Shown: positions 23,101 to 41,413 of the stretch, piece by piece
How the letters are laid out: each line of letters starts with the position of its first letter
How positions within the stretch are numbered: position 1 is the first letter of the stretch
From: Theobroma cacao
Taxonomy: Eukaryota > Streptophyta > Magnoliopsida > Malvales > Malvaceae
Reading direction: 5' to 3'
Assembly: GCF_000208745.1 (NCBI RefSeq)
Contig: NC_030851.1
Span: forward strand, 8,109,313 to 8,173,312
DNA: 64,000 nucleotides
Notes under the pieces: generated by a model
The model's database searches: none
What the model was told of the DNA's origin: nothing
What the model saw: only the letters and a program-made list of their open reading frames with translations
Translations under genes and position numbers: made by a program

Positions 23101-24237
23101 CAATGACTTTAGCTGCAAGAGACAGGGCTGTCAAAGATTTCAATACTGACCCAGAGGTTTGTTCCTACCGTATGACTTCCAAGTAATTCACCAATGCCAA
23201 TAGGTTGTTTCTTAGTGGGCAAGTTGGTTATTATTTTGTCGACTTACTTGCAGACATATGTACATATATTCCATATACACTTAAATTATTAACAGTGTGC
23301 TTTAGTGTTTCGCTTTAGTAAATCAATGATGTAGAATGTGATGTAATTTTATTTCTTACTTAATTTCTCCAATCCATTGATTTTCTTGCAGGTTACTGTG
23401 ATGCTGATGTCATTAAAAGCTGGAAACCTCGGTTTGAATATGGTTGCTGCGTGTCATGTTATCCTTCTGGACCTTTGGTGGAATCCAACTACTGAAGACC
23501 AGGCTATCGATCGAGCACATAGAATTGGACAGACTCGTCCTGTTACTGTAACTCGGATCACCATTAAAGACACAGTGGAAGATAGGATATTATCTCTTCA
23601 GGTATTTTCTTTCTATAGGTTATGCTGTTGACTTAAGAATTGTTTCTGATAAAAGATGTAAATGTCATTTATGTAGTTAATTTGAACATTTTGATTTTTT
23701 TTCCAAGGTGGGGGGAGGTGTATTGCATCTGGGTTAAACTCTTATTTCCCTTTTATTCTTTCTGGCTCTTGTGTATTTGATGGAACAAGATTCAAGAGTT
23801 ACATCAATATGATTTTCTGGTACCATTAAAGGGCCTGCACTGTTCAAGGGCAGAGAGCATCTCCCTACCTGAATTTGCCACTTTTACTTAGGGAAGCCAA
23901 CTGATTTAATAACTTTGAGTTAGGGATGTGGACTATTAATATGGTGTTGTTGGTTTGGACATCATTACAAGGATTGCTGTGTAACTATTATCCATTATGA
24001 CCTTTTGGGTCATTTCTGGAATGTGCAAGACCTCCATATGTTCTATAGCCTTTGGAGATGAAGAATTTGCATGACTGGTAGATGGTGGGTTTTCGTTGTC
24101 CGATACTTATTTCTTTGTTTGCCTCGCTGTAGGATGAAAAAAGAAAAATGGTTGCTTCTGCTTTTGGTGAAGATCAGAGTGGGGGCTCAGCAACTCGATT
24201 AACGGTGGAAGATCTCAGATATCTATTTATGGCCTAA
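17113..24237 (+). CDS. CHR28: SNF2/RING ATPase, helicase-like transcription factor CHR28
   Basis: RAD5/16-type SNF2 ATPase with a RING finger set between the two helicase lobes. Arabidopsis CHR27/CHR28 (FRG1/FRG2) act redundantly in RNA-directed DNA methylation with SUVR2. Ten coding exons: 17113-17251, 17347-17978, 18605-18676, 18754-18831, 18961-19867, 20184-20314, 21887-22126, 22566-23156, 23392-23601, 24133-24237. They total 3,105 bases and stay in frame (1,034 aa). Visible motifs: acidic N-terminus ([13 protein letters not shown]), Walker A ILADDQGLGKT (about 302-312), DEAQ box [11 protein letters not shown] (about 517), SGTPIQN, RING CLVC...CGHVFCYQC...CPAPAC (about 730-775), and helicase C-lobe [10 protein letters not shown] and [17 protein letters not shown] long low-complexity insert follows motif I. 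The start chosen is the first ATG after the leader acceptor. The last residues are DLRYLFMA, as expected for the family. Nuclear. Confidence 0.93.
20700..21065. repeat. 185-bp tandem duplication in a CHR28 intron
   Basis: Two head-to-tail copies (from AATCCATGGGATGATGC at 20,700 and again at 20,885) differ at only a few sites. They lie in the 1.57 kb intron between coding exons 6 and 7. No coding content. Confidence 0.85.
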
Positions 24238-26356
24238 TCTGCCATCTCATTTTGTTGCATCCTCTGGCCTTATATGTTTCTACTTGAAGTTTCCATCCAG
24301 AAAGTTCTGAGATTTAAAAATTTTGATCAGAACAGGGAATTCACATCTAGTGCTGGCTAATGCCGTCCGTCATATTTTGTAGATTCAGATGGTGACTTTT
24401 GTGAGATTTTGGAAGTCCAGAGAGGCATTTTTGTTCCCCTCAGGTCAAGAAAGAGGAAGGCCAGGCTGCCTGTAAATATTCTAATTATTTTGTAGTGTAT
24501 ATCATACTTTTAGTTTTTGTAGTTAACCATTTTTCTTCTTAATGTAATACATAAAGTTATTTCCAAATTATTGTGTGTTTGTCTCTAAGCTTTCCTTGTT
24601 TCACCCTAAAAACCCCTCACCTCATTACTGAAATAAGGGTAGTGGAGCTAATTTCATTGGACATATAAGCATTGCTGTAAGGCTTGGGTGGAAGGTCGAC
24701 AATGGAAAGCAAAGACGCTTCAGTATGGACTCAATCAAGGTACATTCTTCACTAACAACTTTTTTTGAAGTTTGTGGAATAGAGGATATGCCCATAGTGT
24801 GTAAGGGGGGGATGGGGAAGAGAGAATGTGGGCCCCCTTTTTGAGCTGATGACTATGAACAAATTGGAAACATTTTCCCTGGAATTCGTTTTACTATAAC
24901 CCTGCAATTATCCAATCACAATCCCTTTGGTTGGCAGTCAAAAAGAGTACAGAAATGAGGGTTTTGAACCTGCAAGCAAAGTGTAGTTCCTCTAGCTAGC
25001 TTTGCACCGACTGTACATTTGTTTTTGGTTTCCTGCTTTTAATGTCCAAGCAAAAGCTGTTTCAGCCATTGAGTTATCATTTTCCATCCTCTTTTTCATT
25101 TTATCCTGTCAACCAGATTTTTTTGTTCACACATATTTGTATATTAACCTGGTAAGGGGAAGACGAAAGCTGCAATCGTCTTCACTTGCATCGGAATTGC
25201 TCAAACAGGCGAAAGTCAAACAGAGGAAGAAACTCGTCCCTTCTTAGGAAGGGACAATGTTGGCAAAATGTCTTCAAGCCCGTTGATAGATAATTCTTGT
25301 TTAGTGATCCCATTTTGGGGTTTAATCTCGTTGAGACAAACCACAGACAGGTGATAAAGACAGTCCAACAACTATCACACTTTTGCTTTGACAAGCGCTG
25401 TTTTGGGCAATGGGGGTGAGAGAAATTTGAGGTATATCCCAACGATCCCCATGTTCTGCCAAAGCTTGGCTTTGCTTTTGTTCGTCTTTCACCTTCACCA
25501 AAGCGAAAGTGTAACTTTTGCGGGCCTCTAAAACCCCCTAATGCTATAAATAGTATTTCAACGACTAAATTCCCTGTAATTAGAGAGATGGGAAAAGGGC
25601 TAGTAGCAGTACCCAGTTGCCTTTGCCCCCCTAGCCTTACCAAAGTTCTGAAAAGCGGCAAAAGTGGCCTTGCGTCTCAAATCTTGCAAAAGAGGGAAAA
25701 AGCAGATGCCTTTGCAAAAGTCATTGCTTGAACGCACTCCAACTTAGGGGCGCAAACACGGCCTACTGATGGCTTCACATGTCCACCAAAGTGGTGGCTC
25801 CCCCCCCAGCCCTCATGATTTCAACACTATAGCCCTCGTGAGAAAGAGAGCCAGCCAAAGGCAAGATGATGTAAAAAGCAGCTGGTGCCTGGAGGGCAAT
25901 CAGCAATGTGCAGGTCATTTCCACCCTCTCGGCTCTGGATTCTGAATTATACTGCCTGCCCTGCCCACTAGACCTGATGTAAAAGGGCCATCTTTGGATC
26001 CTCTCATCATGTCATGTTTAACATAAAAGGGTGCTCTAATATCCAAGTAGAAGATCCTTTTTATGATTCTTTCTTTTGACTATCTGCAGTTCTCTTGGGA
26101 ATATTTGACTCATTAACATTACACACCCTTGCTTTGTTTTTTCACCTCTTTGCATAAAACTTTACAAGAATCACACTATAATATATAGTGTTCTTTTCAC
26201 ATCAGGAAGAAAGGCAAAACTTTAATCAAATCATAGACCATAGGACAAGTAGCACATGACACTAATACATCAGACTCTTATATATTTATAATATAAGAAT
26301 ATACTTTAACTAACAAGTACCTAAGCAAAATTCACTATTTCTTTACATCATCAAGA
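24238..26356. other. CHR28 3' end and gap to ASPG2
   Basis: The CHR28 3' UTR probably ends near 24,570 (TGTAATACATAAAG). Beyond that, to 26,356, no gene is convincing. A 159-codon minus-strand frame at 25,182-25,661 has no recognisable domain and contains Gln/Gly/Phe-rich random-looking sequence. The ASPG2 3' UTR must lie in the last few hundred bases before 26,356. Confidence 0.5.
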
Positions 26357-27802
26357 TTAGCAAACATTGGGGCCAAACCCCACGAAGCCATTGGCTCCAT
26401 CAAAGGAAATTTGGATGCCCTCTTGCTGGATGTTCCCTATTATTGAAAGTCCTGAAGCCGAGGAAGCAAACGCAAAACAGAAAGTTCCCACATCATCAAC
26501 GGGAATAAGAAAGTTCCTTGCGGGTAGGGTCAGGATTGGCCCGCCCGAGAAATAAAATGAGACTGTTGGAACCCTGACCGACACAAAACCCGATAAGTTG
26601 TAACAAGTATCAAAAATGGATACTCCCGAAGCCCGGGGGAGGTTTGCCGTCTGCGCGACAAAAGCATCGCGGAAGGCATTGTAAGCCAACGTTGGGAACC
26701 TTGTTACGGCGGTGCCAGTGTCCATAACAACCCCTCCATACCCCAATTCACTAAGCCTAAAAGTGTCTTCGGATACGGGCACCCGGATGCCTCCTACTCC
26801 AAGACCCGAAAGCCCGACATAGTAGAAACTCGGGGCACGTGGGTTACGTAGCAAAGGGACCCATGCAGCGCCCACCGGCATTGCTCCACGCCCGAATACC
26901 AATGACCCGGATGCATCGCTGCCCCGACTCACTAAACAGTAACTAAATGCACCCCCGGTTTGACCACCCAATTGACCCACAAGTGACATGGATCCACCTC
27001 CAACGCCCAACAACCCGGCTGCCCCAATGAACATGCCCCGGTTAATATGCCCACATCCAATAGCCACATTTTTAACCACCGTTCGACCAAAAGTGAGTGT
27101 TTCGAGAGCCAGGGTCCCTTTTGTATAAGACCCATCACCATACATAACTTCATACCGACACCGACCCGCATGGCAACCCGAATTCTCAATCCGGTCACAA
27201 ACAGAAGAGGTACAAGAGACGCCACTGTAAGAAGCAGAATTAGCCGGGTCAAAAACCGGGTCGGATTGTCTATAACATTGGTTGCAAGGCTGACACTGAA
27301 CCCAAACAATATCACTGCCCGAATCAATAACCATATATTGACTTCGTGGTGGGCTACCAACGCCTATTCTCACAAAGTACTCTCCGCTTCCTTGGTCCAT
27401 TCCTGAAACAACATCGGACCCAAAATCGTTCACCTCATAAGCAGCGTCACCGTCGTGGCCTCCGCCGCCAGAGAGGAGGCGGACCAGACTTGCCACCCTT
27501 TTCACGTCCCTTTGCATGCGTGCAAGAAAACGGTGGCTATGGTCATGGAAAGCAGTAGTAGTGTTGGAAAATAACTTGTCCCTATGGACAAGTTTCAGCT
27601 TCCATTTCCCTTGGTCACTTTCGCTGGCGTTGGATTGTTCGTGATATTCAAATGTTTTGAGAGGCGTAGGTTTTTTTGTCCCAATGAGAGTTTGTTTCAC
27701 GTTCAAGAGTTGAAAGTCAGGGTGAGAGGCGGTGGCGATGCCACTCACAGTCAGGTGTAGCACCGCCACCAAGATTATCGCCAGGGATGGGAAAGCTGAC
27801 AT
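26357..27802 (-). CDS. ASPG2: Nepenthesin-like aspartic protease, ASPG2-like
   Basis: Intronless 481-residue pepsin-fold (A1) protease of the plant nepenthesin/CND41-like group, close to Arabidopsis PROTEIN ASPARTIC PROTEASE IN GUARD CELL 2. An N-terminal hydrophobic segment (about residues 4-25) is a likely signal peptide, so the enzyme is expected to enter the secretory pathway. A propeptide runs to about residue 135. Catalytic sites are VIDSGSD (Asp160; Ser instead of the usual Thr, as often seen in this subgroup) and VMDTGTA (Asp361). The flap region holds YGDGSYTKG (about 221-229). Cysteine pairs typical of the nepenthesin insert follow the first site (CQPCNQC). The C-terminus FVGFGPNVC is typical. 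The ATG at 27,802-27,800 starts the signal peptide directly. Overlapping reading frames on both strands are shadows of its GC-rich codons. Confidence 0.92.
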   Translation of the reverse strand: MSAFPSLAIILVAVLHLTVSGIATASHPDFQLLNVKQTLIGTKKPTPLKTFEYHEQSNASESDQGKWKLKLVHRDKLFSNTTTAFHDHSHRFLARMQRDVKRVASLVRLLSGGGGHDGDAAYEVNDFGSDVVSGMDQGSGEYFVRIGVGSPPRSQYMVIDSGSDIVWVQCQPCNQCYRQSDPVFDPANSASYSGVSCTSSVCDRIENSGCHAGRCRYEVMYGDGSYTKGTLALETLTFGRTVVKNVAIGCGHINRGMFIGAAGLLGVGGGSMSLVGQLGGQTGGAFSYCLVSRGSDASGSLVFGRGAMPVGAAWVPLLRNPRAPSFYYVGLSGLGVGGIRVPVSEDTFRLSELGYGGVVMDTGTAVTRFPTLAYNAFRDAFVAQTANLPRASGVSIFDTCYNLSGFVSVRVPTVSFYFSGGPILTLPARNFLIPVDDVGTFCFAFASSASGLSIIGNIQQEGIQISFDGANGFVGFGPNVC

Positions 27803-29177
27803 GGTTGAGGTTTTGAGGGTTTGAGGAGTTGAGGTTTTAGGTTGTTTGGGGAAGGAGGGGTGCGGGGGTGGGGTTTGAGGAGGGATTTATTTGAGTCGGG
27901 TTTTGGCTTAGGGATGCGTAGAAGGAAAAAGGTGTGGTGGGGTTTGGAATAATAATAGAGTTAAAGGGGCTTCTGTTTTGTTTTTGGACTGATCAGAAGT
28001 TTGAGAGGGAAATGTCTTGTGCTAGTTTCCCAACTACCTTTTGTTTTCCTTTTTCGCTTTAATGGGTAATGTTACGTTGACCCCAGAGTGCATCAAGTCT
28101 TTTACCATCGATTCTGTTGAGAAAATTTTTGAACCATTCAACAAGGAAGAGACGGTTTTGGTTGTATCCAGCTATATTAATTGACTACTTTGTTAATATT
28201 AGTTAGCCACTTTCCTGACCACCAAAGCAGCCATGGTGGGAGGAGGCTCGCTGCAGCACAAGCACTAATTAAACCAGAAGACCTAATTCGCGATGATCAT
28301 GCCATGAAGCCGTGGATTCAGTGGCTTGTCGTGACCAGTCAAAATGTTAAATAAACTGGCTTTTGTCATTAATTTAATTTGACTTTCATGTTTTATTCAT
28401 TTTTGTTTGTTTTTCAGTTTAATATTACTGTGTGTGCATATGGCCATTTAGAGGAAAGAGGGAGGAAGGTGTGCTTCTTTATCATCTTTACGAAGGCCAA
28501 CCTTAATGGAATAATTGTTACTTCGGGTAAAATACCTTTCAAAGAACAAACTGAAACGATTTGAGGGAAGCCAAGTTCTCAATTGAGCAGGCCCCAGTTC
28601 GTTATTGCCTTTGAAGAAGCTAGGTAGGTAGGTGATCATAATTGTACTCTCATTACGAACAATTCTTGAATCCTAGCTAAGAGATTTATTTTCTACATTC
28701 TTCAGACAAAATATTCAAAGGAATATGTGTTTCTCTAATATTTACTACTATATACAGGATGCCAAATTCTAATTAGTTAAATTGACACCATGAAGATTCT
28801 TCAGTTGCTCATAGAAAGATATAGATGGACTGATAAAACAAAGACAGCATTGATTCCTGCTCCATGGATTGTTGAGCATTGTGATAGGATAACTCGATTG
28901 CTTCTTGTCCTCTTAAACTCAGCAGAATGAAACATCCATGTTGAGTATTCTTTTTTAGCTTATTCTCTGAATTTCATTTGGCTAGAGGTGCCGAACTTGT
29001 GGGTCTGCTTCCCAGGAAAAGACAAAGGGACGCCGTCTACATATCTAATTAGCTTCTATTGTCGAGTGGAGAAGTTGCAAAAGTGGGAGAAAATGTATTA
29101 TAATTGCGATAAGTGCAGAAGAATACTCAACTTTATAGTATTAGCCTTTTTCAATTTGTAACCTTGAAAAAAGCATT

Positions 29178-29199
29178 AATATATATATATATATATATA
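29178..29199. repeat. (AT)11 microsatellite
   Basis: Eleven uninterrupted AT dinucleotides in intergenic DNA. Confidence 0.9.
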
Positions 29200-29484
29200 G
29201 TACGTAATAGAATATTGATAGTACTATTGATCAACAATGAACCATCAATCCATCTGAGATGTTAGTAAAAGTAATCTTCTTTTCTTTTCTTTTTTCTTTT
29301 AATTAATGGAAACCCAGAGATACCACCATCTTTTTACCCTGAGTAGAATAAGCTCCATAGCCTTTTCACAAAGTGCTCACCTATTTATAATTACTGCTCT
29401 AACGCCTGCGTGTGCGTGATTGCTTAAGTCATGGACCTTTTTTTTCCCCTTAAAGTATTGAGATCTTGGATTGTCACTATAAAG

Positions 29485-29990
29485 ATGCAGGCGTATGTTC
29501 AATAAACAACTCGTGGACTAGTTCGAGTTGGGCTCGTTTATGTTCGTTTAATAAGATAGATTAAATAATTTTAAATAAAATTTTAAAATATATTTAATAA
29601 ACGAATCCAATTTGTAATTATTCATTTCATTTTTATTCATGAACTAACTTGTTTATTGTTTATTCTTAAAATCGATTATAAATGACTTTAAGAGCACCCT
29701 AGATATCTTTAAAGGAATCATTTATAAAGTGATTCAAAAACTATTTGTAGCTTTTTAATTTAGATTTTGTTTGTTTGTTGAAAATTGGTTTGTTTGATGT
29801 TCACAAACATGTTCATTAATTGTTTGCATAAACCCATTTAATATTCATGAACAAGCGAGTCCTATTTGATATCAAATTTAGCCAAACTTTAATGGAGTCC
29901 AGCTGCCTGAATATCACTTTAAACAATCTTAATCAAACCGAGCTCGAACATAGCTAGGCTCGTTTGGGCTCGGATCGTTTACAACCCTAG
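29485..29990. repeat. Dispersed repeat with GCTCG/TTCATGAAC motifs
   Basis: Contains GGGCTCGTTTATGTTCGTTT, TTCACAAACATGTTCATTAA, and near the end GCTCGTTTGGGCTCGGATCG then TTTACAACCCTAG. This composition (ACAAGCTCG/GAGCTCG with TTCATGAAC) is familiar from non-autonomous plant transposons, often placed with hAT. Clear terminal repeats were not found, so the boundaries are approximate. Confidence 0.45.
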
Positions 29991-31089
29991 CTACTGATTA
30001 CTATGGTGATTGATGAGTGTTGCTTGATTTGACACGCTCGTGAGCATTGAATCAACCATATGTGCCAATTGATCAACTGTTTACTCTTTGATCATTTAAA
30101 GGCAAAAAGCAATAGATCACCCATAAGTCCACATGATGGCAATAATTAACATTTCGAGCAATTAGAAGTCAGAAAACAAAGGAGAGTAGAAGGTAATCTC
30201 TCATACGCCACATGGTACATGATTTGCTTGTCATCTCTGTCTTCCCAGGGGAGGAAGGATACATGTTAAGGTCTAAGGTAACAGGAAAAGGGAGGACTTT
30301 CAGGAATTTTCCGTTTATTGTACTACCTTAATGGGTTTTTCCCATATATCTTTGTTGATTTCTATCAGTACTAGTGGATATGTTTCTTTCATGCCATACA
30401 AGGGAAAAAGAAAAGAGGAGAGAGATGTTTCCTTCACTCACTCTGATCTCACAACAAAATTTCAAGCTTTAATGATCCTTAATAGGTCCAGCTTTTTGAG
30501 TATATTCTTTGTTTTCAAAAAGCTTAGTGGGACTTAGATGAAATACTTAACAGTGATCTCTAATAATTCTCTTGCTTCTCTCTCATCAATCAATTTTTTC
30601 CTTTTTGCTTTCATTATGAGAGGTCCTTCCAAAACGTGGGAATCCATGGACCAGACCAAAGCATTATCATCTCTAGGACCTCCAAAACTTCAGCATGCAT
30701 GAATTATCTACTGCTACTACATATTCTATATTAATTTATAAATGTTATTGGATCATCAGTGGAGCACCAATGTCAAAAATGGGTAGATTGATAATGTATT
30801 TGAGTAGGATTCTATGAGCCATGGGTGTCAATATCTGGATAATGATCTGATCAATTGATCAGCTGTTAGCTAGGTTCACGCGTGATGGTGCTGGCAGGCC
30901 ATGCAAGATATCAAACAAAATAAATAAAGGTGACTGTACCTCAATGCCTCATAGGAATTATGCAATGCTTAATTATTGCACAACATGGGACTCTTCTATC
31001 ACCTTTAGATGCCACGATGATTCCGGCATTCAAGTGGGGTAACTTTGCATTTTCAAGTCAAGACATCTGCAGTGGGATGATAATCTTTT

Positions 31090-31270
31090 ACACTGAAAGG
31101 ACAGAAAATTGCGAGAAAGAAAAAAGAAAAGGTGAGAAAAGAAAAAGAAAAAAGAGGATAGAAAGGAAAATTGTCCCTCATTTCCCTTCTAACAAACAAG
31201 GAAGGAAAGGATAGAAACACTATGTAGTCCCCTTTTCCTATTTTCCTTTCCTTCCTTCCTCTTTTCCTCG
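31090..31270. repeat. Polypurine tract followed by a polypyrimidine tract
   Basis: About 80 bases of nearly pure purine (GAAAGAAAAAAGAAAAGGTG onward) are followed 60 bases later by TTTTCCTATTTTCCTTTCC and more pyrimidine. The tracts could pair as a loose hairpin. A plus-strand frame over the purine tract encodes only Lys/Glu/Arg and is not a gene. Confidence 0.6.
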
Positions 31271-33345
31271 TACCAAAGATAGTCTTAAATTTCCCAATCT
31301 CTCTCTCTCTCTGTCAGAATTTATGAAGAAAATACTTCAGTTGGTTTAATTGATACTTTCGTTATTTTTTTATACAAAAATCAAATAAAAAGAAAGATAA
31401 ACAATAAATAACAAAAAATAAAAATATCACTGAATTGATATATTAGTACTAGAATTAACTTGGAAAACCTTAACTGGCCATTTCTCCAAGGAAATTGAGT
31501 CTTAAGATCTCAACACCAAAGCTAATTTTGGTATCAAGGGATTCAATTATTTACTAGTTTCTATTATTATGCTTAAAATTGTTTTTTCTTTGGCAGTTCT
31601 AAAGTAAGTGGTTACCTGAATATTCAGTGAATTTCTATAAATTTGTAGTTCTTGGATCCAAGAAGATGGAACCTTTTTTTGTTTTTTTATTTTCTCCCCA
31701 TTGAAAAGACATTAGTGGTACTACTTTAGAAATGAAAATGCAAGCCCTGCTACTTTAGAATCCAGGGTTTTTATGCTTTTCCTCTGAATACATAATCACA
31801 CATTACCTACATCTGGTGCAGAAAGTTGTGTTTCTTTTGTCGTCAAATCATAAGCTGAATAGAAATAAATTTATACTAGAATAAACCAACAGTAACACTA
31901 CCTTCCCCCCCTTACTGAGTGGAAGATTAGTTTAAAAGCAAAGATTGCCTGTCATCTCATATTTTAACCCTCACATGGCGGCTGATCTCATTCTTTTGCC
32001 AGAATTCCTACTTTTTATAATATCATAAAGTAATCAAGGGTTAGGGCCAAGCATGAGTCAAAATATAAGATTCACCCAAGGAGCATGGTGACCTTTAGGG
32101 CCTGCTGCATCAAGCTTTGATTGGCTAGTTAAAACTTTGAATTCCAACATTTGGGTTTTGGGAATTTTAACTTTATAAATTTCTTCCAACCTTTACAAAA
32201 AGGTTGAGATAAGCTTAATATATATGATTGCATGGTTTTCATGGTTCTATTGTGTGGAAACAAGTGCAAGAATAAAAATGATAGAGATGTATCCTTTGAG
32301 CACACTGAAAAGGCATGGGAAGATCAATTCAAATCTTCAGAAAAGAACAATGAATCAATCTAAATGCAATCAAACATTTTTCAGGATGCATGTTTTCCAC
32401 TTTCTTTAGGTTGTTGTCCCTCGGATAGAGAAGGGTTGTGTTGCGTATGAAACTTTTTGAAGAGTCGACTTTGATATGATTATGCTAAAAAACCAATGGA
32501 AATAATCTGTGGGAGTGCAGGAGAGATTAAGAGATATGGAGGATATTCAATTGTGTTAATGCTTGTAAATACGACAAGACCAGCCAAAATGATATGTTAG
32601 AAAAATAAGAAAGAAACCCCTAAGTGGGAAATGTCACAAAGGCATGCAATAGAAATATTTGGAGTTGGGAATACATAAGATAGGCACCACTTCCCAATAA
32701 TTGAACCATCATTACCACCTAAAAGTTGCCCTTGATATTTTATTTGTTGCCACCATACTAATATTTTTCTCAATGTCATGTAACTCAAGCACGACTGCAC
32801 GTGCATCATTTGAGTCTTAATATTTGATAAAGTTGAATGGTCATGCCAATATTCATGATTTATTGCTCTATATATCAAGCTACAAGTTATACACTAACTT
32901 AATTATCAGGTATCAAACCCAAAGAACAAATGATCGTAGAGCCAAAATTTAATCTGATATAGGAAATTATTTCGTCCTATCAGTATGTGATACAATTATG
33001 TTATGAGCTTTAAATCATGCAATGAAGAATATGAAAGTATTTTCAGCTTGAAACAAAAAAGAATGAATGAATGAAGGCATGTCCATATCTTGTAACAGTT
33101 GCATGGAGATGGACATGAAGATCTTGAGATAGATAATGCCATATAATTTGCTGGCTTGATTAGGAGGAACATGCCAAGTTTCAGTGGAGATAAACCCTAT
33201 CCAAAATCTTAAATAATCCTCCAACCTTTTCACTCTATAGCAAGGTCTGTAGGAGAGGAATAATTAAATCAGACAGTAATTGGGAAACTCGGAGGCAGCT
33301 TGCTTTGCGCAGATATATATTTCTGAATGTAAAGAATCCTTGTAA

Positions 33346-33569
33346 GGATGTGTTTGGTTCATGGAAACTTGAGAGGATTCAAAACCTTGTACAATAATTA
33401 AAATATGAAACTCATTTTCTATTATTAGAGGCATCATAACGTACGATCTTAAAACTTAGTACCCAAAATTATTTTTAAGGATTAAAAAGAAGTAGCGAAA
33501 TTATTAGTCTAGTTACATTTGTCCTGGAATTTTACTCTCCATCAAAATTCTGTGAAACCAAACATAGCC
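33346..33569. mobile_element. Small MITE with GGATGTGTTTGGTT ends
   Basis: The left end GGATGTGTTTGGTTCATGGA pairs with the right end, which on the other strand reads GGCTATGTTTGGTTTCACAG. The roughly 224-base size and TGTTTGGTT ends suggest a Tourist-like MITE. TAA precedes the left end, but no matching TAA follows the right end, so the class and exact right border are uncertain. Confidence 0.5.
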
Positions 33570-35667
33570 ATGCGTTATTGTTTTTGTCTTTTTAGCCAAG
33601 TGGTAAGCAGCTCATGGCATATATTTTCTGTTTATACAGCAACAAAATTTTGGGATTTATCTTCTACATGTAACCGCTTTTGTTTGACTTTTAAACCAGT
33701 AGTAATTATTGCTATGAATAGAATACAATAGATTTAGGACATATATAAGCTGGCATTGATTTGTTTTTGTAGCATTAGGTGCAACAAGCCAACAGCTATG
33801 CCGTGGTGACTTTGTCTTGTTATAATAAGAATGCTATAGGCAGGCACAAGTGACTCATGAAAATGTGCTTCATGGTTCTGTTTTGTATGTCTGAAACTGG
33901 CTGTGGAGTGTTTAATTAGAAAACTAAACTCGGTCTCAACAATTACAATTTTGAAGCTACATCAGACTAACGAAGGAAAGGCAATTGCAGTAATGAAGAG
34001 ATGACAAATTGGAAAGTAAACAAGTGCTTAAACATGGGTTTACCACTTACCAGACGGAATCCTATTTGTCTCAGTGTCTCTCGCCGTTAGTTTCTGGGCT
34101 CATGCAGATTACAATTCTTTTTATGTTTTTTTCTGCCAGAGCACACCAGGATTTGGTATGGCTTAGCGGTCAGATTTCTAGCTGGCCAGCCTACTGGCTA
34201 TTTGTGTCTGACTTTAAAGGCATAAAGCACTACATTTTATTCTTTGGATCAGCTAAGTCTAGCAGCTGTGATTTCCTAGGAAGGACCATTTGTCCAAAGA
34301 ACATTGCGGACTCAAATCCTTGTTGATACGATGGGTTACAATGAGCCCACTATTAGCTTTACCAAGATAACGCTAACAGCTGCAGACAGAAAATAATTTG
34401 CAAGATGGAAACTAGGCTTTCCTTAATTAAGTTGAGCTCAAGCTGGAGGGAGACATGTTTGTCCCACACATGCTAAATACCAACAAACTCACAAAGACCA
34501 AGATCGATGTTAAATGCTTAAAGATTAATAGATAGGTGAAGCATTAACAGATAATTTGATCTCATTAGATATTATTGCTATTCTGTGAGTATTGTCACGA
34601 AAACAAGGCCAAAGTCCCAACCAACACAATACCTTAATCAAATTACTAGGCAAACAAATGCCAGTCCACAACCACAAAGGTTAAAATCTTCACCTACAGT
34701 CTACACTAACAATGATGTGCTAGCTATGCTTAATTAGATCAAAACACTTTCCTCGACCTGGTTCTTTTGCTACCAGATTGCCATATATTTTAAAGAAGGC
34801 CAGGTTCTTCGTATAACTGGAGATTATAGTATGTGATTTAAAAAAAAAAAAAAAAGGAACCCGTAGGGCATCATTGGAACTTGAATTACCGTCAAATGCA
34901 GAAGCAAGACCAAGGGCTATGCCAACCAAGAAAAAAAATGCGAAGAAGCAGACACTTTGAATTCAAAAACAGAGGGAGACAGCCATGACTATTATCAGCT
35001 GGAGAAGAGCCAAATCCTTAACGGAGCCCCTTAGCCAGTATCTATGCAGCGTCTAGCACATGGAAATTAAATGTGCAAAGCTTAAGTAACCTAGTAAAGT
35101 ATTCAGCAAAATGGAGTGAGAGCCACCAGCTTGACACACTGCTCAACAAAAACTTTTTGAAAACACGAGAAAGAGAGAGAGAAGATAGCATTAATCAAGA
35201 ATGAATTTAAGTAGCAGATATGGTGTAAGGAAAATGACAATCTTTAGTAATGTCAAGTTAAATTGCAGAGGAGCTTAGTTAACAAAGCATCCTGAACTTG
35301 AGGATGTAACAAGGGCATGAATGAGCGGATGTCACATACAGTCCTCTATATCTATCATAACTAAAATACAACCTCATGCGTGTGCACAAAGAAAAAAAAT
35401 TAAATAAGGAGTAATGTCTTCGCTGTTTGAAACAACAATCTTACACCACCATCAGAGCTAATGTCAAAATTTCACCTATCTTAATTTAGTACCAAGTTAA
35501 ACAAATAGCTTCATCTATGCATGGCTTTGCGTGGTAAAACTTAGACAAATCTCTCATTCTGTGAAGTCAAGTGAGGGATCTCACTGAAAACACAAAGCCC
35601 ATTACAAAAGTATAGCCAGGTAATCAGTTGTGAAGCTTCAATAGAACCAAGTAGTACCTCAAACGGA

Positions 35668-41413
<5,746 letters not shown>

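Larger units (their letters stand above)
27803..35667. other. 7.9 kb intergenic region between ASPG2 and PRMT6
   Basis: No convincing gene is seen. ASPG2's promoter should occupy the first kilobase or so. A CTCAAATAAATCCC stretch (minus strand, about 27,880-27,895) is a weak TATA candidate. The rest holds an AT microsatellite, a dispersed repeat, a purine/pyrimidine tract pair and one MITE, listed separately. The 3' UTR of PRMT6 should lie just below 35,668. Confidence 0.5.

Noticed and set aside
25182..25661. 159-codon minus-strand frame
   Set aside because: No domain, no splice context, and composition looks random; lies in the CHR28-ASPG2 gap.
26932..27558. Long frames on both strands inside ASPG2
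   Set aside because: Shadows of the GC-rich protease gene; its own frame gives a complete A1 protease.
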